Source: Deltaproteobacteria bacterium (lineage in GTDB: Bacteria > Desulfobacterota > BSN033 > UBA1163). Taken from it: 7,170 nucleotides of DNA. The stretch covers positions 1-7,170 of the forward strand of contig VGSD01000143.1 of assembly GCA_016875155.1 (NCBI GenBank), given 5' to 3'. The position numbers and the translations under genes are program-made. Under the pieces are notes generated by a model. The model was given only the letters and a program-made list of their open reading frames with translations, did no database searches and was not told where the DNA came from. Positions 1 through 5,172 of the stretch are shown piece after piece. Position 1 is the stretch's first letter. The number at the start of each line of letters is the position of its first letter.

Positions 1-64
1 AGAGGTGGTCGCTGATAAAGCGATAGATGGTCATTACCTGTTTCTGATATCCGTTCTTTTCCAC
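1..64 (-). CDS. N-terminal fragment of an unidentified gene, running off the left edge
   Basis: A frame opens with GTG at 64 and stays open to the window edge, reading (V/M)EKNGYQKQVMTIYRFISDHL, 21 residues. AAGGCGG lies about 6 bases before the GTG, an in-frame TAA is at 83-85, and a promoter-like sequence is at 95-124. These make it a credible gene start rather than chance. An in-frame ATG (codon 11) is an alternative start. The fragment is too short to identify. It is separated from the HD gene by a 108-bp gap, so it may be a separate transcription unit. Confidence 0.45.
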   Translation of the reverse strand, partial: MEKNGYQKQVMTIYRFISDHL

Positions 65-94
65 GAGAGCCGCCTTTCTATTTTAATTTATCTC

Positions 95-124
95 ATTTTA
101 ACACGGCTAAACCTTTCATGACAA
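95..124 (-). promoter_or_regulatory. Predicted sigma-70-type promoter for the gene at the left edge
   Basis: On the minus strand TTGTCA (119-124, one mismatch to TTGACA) is followed after 18 bases by TAAAAT (95-100, one mismatch to TATAAT). It lies in the AT-rich gap behind the HD gene and about 30 bases before the GTG at 64, giving a short leader with an AAGGCGG ribosome binding site. This is visual pattern matching only. Confidence 0.45.
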
Positions 125-172
125 GGATGTGAAAAGGTGGAAACTATTTTCCCTTTAACTATTTAGAGGTTC

Positions 173-1609
173 TTAAAGATTTGTCTCGTAGGTTTCCATG
201 GGTTCTTCTGAAAAAAGGGCCTTACGTGCGGCCTGACTCAACTGGCGGTCAAAACGATGATCCAGCGCATAGACGCGGCAGATGGCTACCTTGGCTGGAA
301 TATATTGAAAGAGCCTGCGGAGGGGTTCTCTTGAAATCTTCCGGGTTCCAGGGTCGTAGATCAACAGGGTCGCCCCTTCGGTTTCACGCCAAGGATTAAG
401 AGGCCTGGGGTCGTGATGTGCCATGTCCACATAGAATTGGACCTTTTTCAGAGGTTTGGGTAAAAAGGCTTCCATTCTCTTTCTAACCTCTTCAGGCATA
501 AGAAAGATCGGCCTTCCAACATCCATCTCTTTCAGGGTCAATCGCTCTTCAAAGACACTGGACCATTTTAACTTCCTCGATAGCACCTCTCCCCATTTTT
601 CGCCCAGCCGTCTCTCTTTGGCTGACAGAGATCTCTTCCATTCCATCACCTTCTCCATCAGAAACCAGTCCGTGAGGTCAAGATAGTGATCGCTCTCTTT
701 AAGGGGATGAAAGGGACAGAGGATCTCCATGCTCTCTTTGAAGATCTCCTGGAGTTGAAGGTCAATGGAACGGGTGGTCCGATGGTAATAGACATTGGAG
801 TAAAGGTAGAGCCGTGCATTGAGAAACATCGCCAGGGCATCCATTCCCCTCTTGTCTAGGACCAGCCCCTCTTTTCGAAAGGAGGTGTAAAAAAGGAGCC
901 GCCTCCAGTCAACAGGTCCGATGGAGACGCCAGTCATATAGGCATCTCGGAGAACATAGTCAATATTGTCGAAGGTGAAAATCCCTCTGAAAAGTTGCTG
1001 GAGAAAGATGAGCCATTCCGGATGCTTTTGCCGTTCCTTCTTTTTGGGTCTTTTGATGAGAAAGGCGACCTGCTCGGGATCGAGAGTCTCCGATTTTCTA
1101 AATGGGCCTCCGATGCTTCTCCGAATTCCCTTCAGAATGGAAGAGACTTTTTGTCGAATGATATGCTGCCCGATCTCTTCATGATTGGTCTGGAAGCGTG
1201 AAAGATATTGTTCATCGAAAAAGTGGCAGAAAGGGCCATGTCCGATGTCATGAAGCAATCCAGCCATCCGCAGAAGCTCTTCGATATAGGAGGAGGATGG
1301 AAGTTCTGATTTAAAAATCTCAAAGAGGGAAGGATAGAGTTGTTCCGAAAAAAGACCTGCGACATGCATCGTCCCAAGGGAATGCTGAAAGCGGGTATGC
1401 TCGGCAGAGGGGAAAACCCAGCGGGCACTCTGAAGCTGAAAGATGCGGCGGAGCCGCTGAACATAAGGAGAATCGATCACATCCCTTTCCGTCTTTTCCC
1501 CTGATATGCGGTCGGTCATGACCACGTAGTGATAGATGGGATCAGCAATTAATCCAATCCCTTGGCTTTCCAATGCGACTTTTTTACCTGCGGGGCCTAC
1601 CTTCATCAT
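173..1609 (-). CDS. HD-domain phosphohydrolase, SAMHD1/dGTPase-like (COG1078 type)
   Basis: 478 residues, in the usual range for COG1078 proteins. The N-terminal part shows [14 protein letters not shown] (46-59) and [15 protein letters not shown] (71-85). The HD core is [12 protein letters not shown] (118-129), then NHEE (142-145) and [10 protein letters not shown] (213-222). By comparison with human SAMHD1, His76, His120, Asp121 and Asp217 are the metal ligands; His124, His129, His143 and Glu144 match the catalytic or phosphate-contacting residues; Arg73 matches Arg164. All are present, so an active metal-dependent phosphohydrolase is expected, most likely on dNTPs such as dGTP. That is family inference, and other nucleotides remain possible. 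There is no RelA/SpoT synthetase, TGS or ACT domain. The ATG overlaps the rpoZ stop by 4 bases; a second ATG follows at once. A GAGGA inside rpoZ is very close, so coupling to rpoZ translation is likely. The C-terminal 180 residues are poorly characterised. Confidence 0.88.
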   Translation of the reverse strand: MMKVGPAGKKVALESQGIGLIADPIYHYVVMTDRISGEKTERDVIDSPYVQRLRRIFQLQSARWVFPSAEHTRFQHSLGTMHVAGLFSEQLYPSLFEIFKSELPSSSYIEELLRMAGLLHDIGHGPFCHFFDEQYLSRFQTNHEEIGQHIIRQKVSSILKGIRRSIGGPFRKSETLDPEQVAFLIKRPKKKERQKHPEWLIFLQQLFRGIFTFDNIDYVLRDAYMTGVSIGPVDWRRLLFYTSFRKEGLVLDKRGMDALAMFLNARLYLYSNVYYHRTTRSIDLQLQEIFKESMEILCPFHPLKESDHYLDLTDWFLMEKVMEWKRSLSAKERRLGEKWGEVLSRKLKWSSVFEERLTLKEMDVGRPIFLMPEEVRKRMEAFLPKPLKKVQFYVDMAHHDPRPLNPWRETEGATLLIYDPGTRKISREPLRRLFQYIPAKVAICRVYALDHRFDRQLSQAARKALFSEEPMETYETNL

Positions 1610-1827
1610 TCCTCTTCTGATGAAATGGTCTTCTTATCTCCCGGATTGACAAATTTTACTTTCCCATCAGCCACTTCTCTCAAAGCATTCACAATGTGCC
1701 GGTTATCCGTCTCCACCAAGGGTTTTGCCCCTTTCATCAGCATCTTGGCCCTTCTTGCGGCCAGTACGACCAGCTCAAACCGGCTTTCCACCTTCTTCAA
1801 ACAATCCTCTACTGTAACTCTTGCCAT
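1606..1827 (-). CDS. rpoZ: DNA-directed RNA polymerase omega subunit
   Basis: Small accessory subunit of RNA polymerase that helps fold and hold the beta' subunit; in proteobacteria it forms part of a ppGpp site. 73 residues, shorter than the 91 of E. coli but normal for many phyla. Visible family pattern: ARVTVEDCL (2-10), [15 protein letters not shown] (16-30), GAKPLV (33-38) and [10 protein letters not shown] (48-57), with an acidic tail. The start is fixed by an AAGGAGG six bases upstream. Its TGA overlaps the ATG of the following HD-domain gene in ATGATGA, a 4-base overlap typical of translational coupling. The MAR start needed for ppGpp contact in E. coli omega is kept here (Met-Ala-Arg), but ppGpp binding is only an inference. 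Confidence 0.95.
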   Translation of the reverse strand: MARVTVEDCLKKVESRFELVVLAARRAKMLMKGAKPLVETDNRHIVNALREVADGKVKFVNPGDKKTISSEEE

Positions 1828-1833
1828 GATTTT

Positions 1834-1840
1834 CCTCCTT
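1834..1840 (-). promoter_or_regulatory. Strong Shine-Dalgarno site of rpoZ
   Basis: AAGGAGG lies 6 bases before the rpoZ ATG (1827). It is the most perfect ribosome binding site in the window and fixes the rpoZ start. Confidence 0.85.
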
Positions 1841-1917
1841 TTTGGAGAGCTCTGAAAAACTATCTTTGCTCTCTGATTCCACAGATTTTCCTTTATTTAT
1901 CAGTGTATTTCTAATAT

Positions 1918-1945
1918 GTGTAATCGGTCCCTAATCGGTGTAATC
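1918..1945. repeat. Short tandem-like direct repeats in the gmk-rpoZ gap
   Basis: TAATCGGT occurs at 1921-1928 and 1932-1939, and GTGTAATC at 1918-1925 and 1938-1945, so the stretch is built from overlapping copies of one short word. It lies directly beside the perfect hairpin at 1946-1975, and between them they fill a large part of the 136-bp gmk-rpoZ gap. Its function is unknown; it may be decayed repeat debris or a protein-binding site. Confidence 0.45.
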
Positions 1946-1975
1946 AGAGATTTCTGGACTTTTTCAGAAATCTCT
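1946..1975. repeat. Perfect 11-bp inverted repeat overlapping the gmk stop codon
   Basis: AGAGATTTCTG at 1946-1956 and CAGAAATCTCT at 1965-1975 are exact reverse complements around an 8-base loop. The right copy encodes the last gmk codons (Lys-Arg-Asp-Phe) and part of the stop. In the minus-strand transcript the hairpin is followed by GATTACACC rather than a U tract, so it is not a canonical terminator. It could protect the gmk 3' end or attenuate read-through into rpoZ. Inverted duplication of a coding 3' end is also possible. Confidence 0.6.
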
Positions 1976-2563
1976 TTTACCTCTCTCAGCGATGATGATA
2001 GCCTTCAATTTTTCAACAGCCTCTTCAATCCTCTCGTTGATGACGATATGGTGATACCAGTGTGCCTCTTCGATGTCCTTCTGAGCATGGGCAAGGCGAA
2101 ATTGGATGGTCTCTGGTGAATCGAGGCCCCTGCCTAATAAACGTTCCTTAAGAGTTTCTATGGAAGGGGGCAGGAGGAAGATCAATATGGCTTTGGCCAA
2201 TTTCTCCTTTGCCTTCTTCGCTCCCTGCGTATCGATATCGAGGATCAGGTCCATTCCTTCCGATTCCAGGGATCCGGGATCCACCAAGGCCGTTCCGTAA
2301 TAGTGGCCTAGGACCTCTGCCCATTCTAAAAATTGCCCTTTTTTTACCATCCCTTGGAAAATTTCCCTGGAAATAAAATGGTAATCCACACCCTCCTTCT
2401 CGCTTAGCCTAGGAGGCCGTGTGGTGTAAGAGACAGAGAAGCGAAGGCAGGGCAATTCTTCCATTACCCTTTTCACCAGAGTGGTCTTCCCCGTGCCCGA
2501 AGGTGCGGAGATGATGAAAACGAGGCCTTTTCCCTGTTGATCTTCCTGGTTTCTCTTATCCAT
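1964..2563 (-). CDS. gmk: Guanylate kinase
   Basis: Phosphorylates GMP (and dGMP) to GDP with ATP, an essential cytoplasmic step of GTP and dGTP supply. 199 residues, typical length. The P-loop is SAPSGTGKTT (19-28). GMP-binding elements follow: SVSYTTRPPR (43-52), EGVDYHF (57-63) and FLEWAEVLGHYYGT (78-91). DIDTQGA (109-115) is the usual DID-x-QGA motif, and the lid arginines lie around 141-156. The ATG at 2563 has only a modest AGGA-type ribosome binding sequence. The gene follows repeat copy A. Its stop codon overlaps the left half of a perfect hairpin (1946-1975), and a 136-bp gap leads to rpoZ. In E. coli, gmk is followed by rpoZ, as here. Confidence 0.97.
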   Translation of the reverse strand: MDKRNQEDQQGKGLVFIISAPSGTGKTTLVKRVMEELPCLRFSVSYTTRPPRLSEKEGVDYHFISREIFQGMVKKGQFLEWAEVLGHYYGTALVDPGSLESEGMDLILDIDTQGAKKAKEKLAKAILIFLLPPSIETLKERLLGRGLDSPETIQFRLAHAQKDIEEAHWYHHIVINERIEEAVEKLKAIIIAERGKRDF

Positions 2564-2603
2564 TCTAAATCCTGAAGATAAACTCTCTATAGCTCAGGGC
2601 TGA

Positions 2604-2714
2604 GGTTACGGTGACGAAGCCCGTATCGTTTATAAAAGGTTCCGTTTATCGGCTGTAATTCTCTTTTTTACGTAACCGTTACCGTTACTCGAAACGGGCC
2701 TCGTAACCCTAACC
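2604..2714. repeat. Dispersed imperfect inverted-repeat element, copy A (yicC-gmk gap)
   Basis: This 111-bp non-coding element lies between yicC and gmk. Its 25-base arms, 2604-2628 and the reverse complement of 2690-2714, agree at 21 of 25 positions without gaps, around a 61-base centre. Both arms and the centre recur in copy B at 5034-5171, but in opposite orientation: 2620-2646 reversed matches 5105-5131 at 21/27. The repeated words are GGTTACGG, ACGAAGCCCG and TAACGGTAACGG. No reading frame or transposase motif is present. It resembles a non-autonomous MITE or an intergenic palindromic repeat, and as RNA it would fold into a long imperfect hairpin between the yicC and gmk messages, where it could affect processing, stability or partial termination. 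Confidence 0.82.
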
Positions 2715-2720
2715 GAAAGA

Positions 2721-2762
2721 CGTTATTCACTATATGGGCATCCTTGCCGTTAGTGATGAACG
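2721..2762. repeat. Imperfect stem-loop just downstream of yicC
   Basis: Bases 2721-2732 and 2751-2762 are complementary at 10 of 12 positions around an 18-base loop. It begins about 22 bases past the yicC stop in the direction of transcription. No U run follows on the minus strand, so a terminator is not supported. It may be the outer flank of repeat copy A or an mRNA 3'-end structure. Confidence 0.3.
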
Positions 2763-2783
2763 ATATCCTTTTTTCCTATCAGA

Positions 2784-3662
2784 CTACTCGATGTTCTGTA
2801 CCTGCTCACGGATCTTTTCCAATTCGCTTTTGATCTCCACCACCTTTCGGGAGATCTCCGCATCATTGGCTTTTGCGCTCACCGTATTGACTTCGCGATG
2901 GATCTCCTGGACCAGAAAATCCATCTTCCTGCCCACGGACTCTTTGGACTTGAGAAAGAGAGCGAACTGGTTGAGGTGGCTCTGGGCCCTCACAATCTCT
3001 TCAGTGATATCCGTCCGTTCAGCCAAGATTGCTATCTCCTGTTGTAATCGGTTGGGATCCAGTTCGATCCCACCCAGAAGAGATTGAAGTCTTTCCCTGA
3101 GCCGGTTTTGATAGGCCTTCATACAAGAAGGAGACTGTGATTTGATCTCTTCCAATTGCTGGGTGATCTGTTTCAGCCGTTTTTCGATGTCCTTCGCAAG
3201 CGCGACCCCCTCAAAACATTTCATCTCATCCATTTCCTGCAAAGATTGCTTTAGGATCGGGACAATCTCCTCCCAGTAGGGTTCGACATCTCCGGACTCT
3301 TCCTTCGCTGCGATCAAGTCCTTTGCTTCGGCCAACAATTCCAAGGTGATCTCACCCTTAAGCTGAAACTTGTCCTTCAAGGCAAGAAGGGCTTGAAAAT
3401 ACTGTTCGGCGAGGCTGGCATCGACCTGGAGTTGAACCTTTTCTCCTTCCTGGGCATTCAGTTTAATGGAGACATCGATCCTTCCCCTTGACACCTTAGA
3501 CCGGATTATCTCCTTGATCCGGTTTTCAAAGGGAGCCAGACGTTTGGGAAGTCTGATGTTAATATCACTATAGCGATGGTTGACCGAACGGGATTCCACA
3601 AGGACTCTTCCCAGACCGGTCTCTCCCTCCCCTCTTCCGTAACCTGTCATTGATTTCACCAT
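2784..3662 (-). CDS. yicC: YicC family endoribonuclease
   Basis: 292 residues, normal family length. The N-terminal YicC_N domain begins with the signature MVKSMTGYGRG (1-11) and continues with ESRSVNHRY (23-31). A Gln/Glu/Lys-rich helical middle (about 155-200) leads to the DUF1732 C-terminal domain with QEIHREVNTVSAKAND (252-267) and the nearly invariant end EKIREQVQNIE (282-292). E. coli YicC is reported as an endoribonuclease acting on small RNAs such as RyhB; the substrate here is unknown. Translation starts at an ATG inside the DUF4416 stop region (ATGGTGA, 7-base overlap). An AAGGAAGGG sequence about 11 bases upstream can serve as ribosome binding site. After its stop comes the 220-bp gap with repeat copy A. 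In many relatives a small DUF370/RemA gene lies between yicC and gmk; none is present here. Confidence 0.93.
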   Translation of the reverse strand: MVKSMTGYGRGEGETGLGRVLVESRSVNHRYSDINIRLPKRLAPFENRIKEIIRSKVSRGRIDVSIKLNAQEGEKVQLQVDASLAEQYFQALLALKDKFQLKGEITLELLAEAKDLIAAKEESGDVEPYWEEIVPILKQSLQEMDEMKCFEGVALAKDIEKRLKQITQQLEEIKSQSPSCMKAYQNRLRERLQSLLGGIELDPNRLQQEIAILAERTDITEEIVRAQSHLNQFALFLKSKESVGRKMDFLVQEIHREVNTVSAKANDAEISRKVVEIKSELEKIREQVQNIE

Positions 3663-4201
3663 AAATGATTTTTCCCTTCCTTTATGATTTGAAGGTATTG
3701 CTTTCTAATCTGGTTAAAGAGTTCTATCGTTTTCTCTTGCCGGTAATCAGGATAGGTCCAATCCAGGGGTTGAAAAGATTTATTTCGATGAATGAGTGTT
3801 AAATCCGCATAAATCCCCTTTCCGAGATAGGGCCGATGTGCATAGGCCTTTGTCGTTGCAAGAATAACATGTGCATGAGAGAGGTAACCCGGGTCAATAT
3901 TAATTCGCCGGTTCCCACTCAAATCTGCAAACCTCTCCTCCAAACGGTTGGTGGCCAGTTTAATATCCGGCAACGCATCCCGAGAAATGAGTGACCCGAA
4001 GGTGATGAAATACCGGAACAGGTTTCCTCCCATCTCCTGTGTATAGTAGTCGGTGAAATCGAAACGAAGTTTTTCGCTGATGAAGTCGGTTTTGCCAAAG
4101 TCCATTTTCAATGCTTCCATCCCTTGGTCAAAGAGATCATTCTTTCCGGCAATCAAACTCATAAACAGTTTGGCTGGCCGAGGTTCGCTTGGGATTCCCA
4201 T
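3656..4201 (-). CDS. DUF4416 family conserved protein of unknown function
   Basis: 181 residues, full length for DUF4416. Recognised by the family pattern: a start of the type 'PAKLFMSLIAG' (9-19), FDFTDYYTQEMG (47-58), RRINIDPGYL (98-107), ATTKAYAHRPYLGKGIYADL (115-134) and FQPLDWTYPDYR (143-154). There is no signal peptide or membrane segment, so it is probably cytoplasmic. No biochemical function is known to me. The dense conserved Asp/His/Lys/Arg/Tyr residues in the second half suggest an active or ligand site, which is inference. It starts 4 bases after the tlyA stop with only a weak A/G-rich upstream sequence, and its last 7 bases overlap the yicC start. It is therefore very likely translated together with both RNA-acting neighbours, which hints at a role in RNA or ribosome metabolism but does not prove it. 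Confidence 0.88.
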   Translation of the reverse strand: MGIPSEPRPAKLFMSLIAGKNDLFDQGMEALKMDFGKTDFISEKLRFDFTDYYTQEMGGNLFRYFITFGSLISRDALPDIKLATNRLEERFADLSGNRRINIDPGYLSHAHVILATTKAYAHRPYLGKGIYADLTLIHRNKSFQPLDWTYPDYRQEKTIELFNQIRKQYLQIIKEGKNHLW

Positions 4202-4205
4202 CTTT

Positions 4206-4976
4206 TCAATCTTTTCTTAAATAGATGAAAAATTCTTTATTTCCCTTGGGGCCTAAAAGCGGAGATTCGATCAGGCCAAGAACCCTCAATCCCAAACTAC
4301 GGCAAAATCCAGAGATCCTATCGATCACTTTCTGGTGAAGGGTTTCATCCCTCACCACTCCGCCCTTTCCCACCTCGCCTTTGCCCACTTCGAACTGGGG
4401 TTTGATCAGGCTGAGGATCATTCCTTCACTTTTTAGAAATTCTAAAAGATGGGAAAGGAACTTCTCAATGGAGATAAAAGAGGTGTCAATGAGGATCAAA
4501 TCCACTTCTTCATCCACCTCTTCCCGCTTCAGATAGCGGATGTTTCTCCTCTCCAGATTAACCACCCTCGGGTCTTGTTGAAGTTTCCAGGCCAATTGCC
4601 CATAGCCCACATCCACGGCATAGACTTTTCGGGCACCTTTCTGAAGGATGCAGTCTGTGAATCCACCTGTTGAGGCACCCACATCCATCACCACCATTCC
4701 TTCGGGATCGATTCCAAAGAAATCAATGGCAGCTTTTAACTTCTTTCCCCCACGACTCACAAAAGGTGAATCTTCTTCCTGAAGCCTGATGATGGCTTTT
4801 GGATCTACTTTTGTTCCTGGTTTATTAATGATCGCTTCGTCTACGAGAACTTTTCCCTCCATGATCAGAGCCCTTGCTTTTTCACGGCTTTTAACAAGAC
4901 CTTTTTCTATGAGGAGCCTGTCAAGCCTCTCCCGTTTGGCCGCTTTGTCTTTGAATATATCTCCATGGCCGGTCAT
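4206..4976 (-). CDS. tlyA: TlyA family rRNA (cytidine-2'-O)-methyltransferase / 'hemolysin A'
   Basis: 256 residues, the usual family length. An N-terminal S4 RNA-binding domain (about 16-75, starting RERLDRLLIEKGL) is followed by SRGGKKL (75-81) and an FtsJ-like Rossmann methyltransferase domain with the SAM-binding motif DVGASTGGFTDC (98-109). Lys79, Asp164, Lys192 (in LIKPQFE) and Glu248 stand where the K-D-K-E catalytic tetrad of M. tuberculosis TlyA lies, at a constant offset of ten. Characterised members 2'-O-methylate cytidines in 16S and/or 23S rRNA and affect capreomycin sensitivity; the older haemolysin label is doubtful. The ATG at 4976 is the only ATG, GTG or TTG codon in frame before the S4 core, although its upstream sequence is a poor Shine-Dalgarno. 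Four bases separate its stop from the next gene. The target cytidines in this organism cannot be told from sequence. Confidence 0.93.
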   Translation of the reverse strand: MTGHGDIFKDKAAKRERLDRLLIEKGLVKSREKARALIMEGKVLVDEAIINKPGTKVDPKAIIRLQEEDSPFVSRGGKKLKAAIDFFGIDPEGMVVMDVGASTGGFTDCILQKGARKVYAVDVGYGQLAWKLQQDPRVVNLERRNIRYLKREEVDEEVDLILIDTSFISIEKFLSHLLEFLKSEGMILSLIKPQFEVGKGEVGKGGVVRDETLHQKVIDRISGFCRSLGLRVLGLIESPLLGPKGNKEFFIYLRKD

Positions 4977-5033
4977 TTTCTTGCTCTATTCGTTAGGTCT
5001 CACAATACAGAGCTATCCTTCATGAGAGGCTTG

Positions 5034-5171
5034 GGTTAGGGTTACGGCTACGAAGCTCGTTTCGTCATTGGTAACGGTTACGGTTAAAAGAATTAAACTG
5101 AGTCAACGTGGCCTTTTATATCCGATACTGGTCCCGCAAAATGCGGGATTACCGTTGCCGTTAGACGAAAC
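5034..5171. repeat. Dispersed imperfect inverted-repeat element, copy B (dxs-tlyA gap)
   Basis: This non-coding element fills most of the 196-bp gap between dxs and tlyA. Its left arm, 5040-5064, matches the left arm of copy A (2604-2628) at 21 of 25 positions without gaps. Bases 5034-5046 are identical (13/13) to the reverse complement of 2702-2714. A central stretch, 5105-5131, matches the reverse complement of 2620-2646 at 21/27. The right arm, 5149-5171, is inverted relative to the left: GACGAAAC at 5164-5171 is the exact complement of 5059-5066, and its reverse complement matches copy A's minus strand at 19/23. Arms and core together show one repeat family, with copy B inverted relative to A. 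No ORF or transposase is present. It resembles a MITE- or REP/BIME-type element, and a transcript of it could fold into a long hairpin. Confidence 0.8.
5132..5148. repeat. Perfect 7-bp stem, 3-base loop hairpin inside copy B
   Basis: TCCCGCA-AAA-TGCGGGA is a perfect short palindrome lying 25-41 bases past the dxs stop. In the dxs transcript it forms a GC-rich hairpin but is followed by CCAGTATC, not by a U run. It is therefore not a standard intrinsic terminator. It has no equivalent in copy A, so it is an insertion or variable part of the repeat. Confidence 0.5.
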
Positions 5172-5172
5172 C

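Noticed and set aside
111..138. Stem ACCTTT(t)CA / TGAAAGGT behind the HD gene as an intrinsic terminator.
   Set aside because: The stem is short and AT-rich with a bulge and an 11-base loop, and no U run follows on the minus strand. It also overlaps the better-supported promoter match.
1132..1464. Minus-strand 110-codon frame overlapping the HD gene in another frame.
   Set aside because: It is a shadow of the HD gene, whose catalytic residues lie in the other frame; the 110-codon product resembles no family I know.
5030..5046. TTGGGTTAGGGTTACGG resembles a eukaryotic telomere repeat (TTAGGG).
   Set aside because: Only one TTAGGG unit is present. The stretch is the outer arm of the dispersed repeat shared with 2702-2714 in a bacterial gene cluster.
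5080..5110. TTGACT on the minus strand within repeat copy B as a -35 box for tlyA.
   Set aside because: No acceptable -10 box lies 16-19 bases downstream, so a promoter there is not supported by sequence alone.
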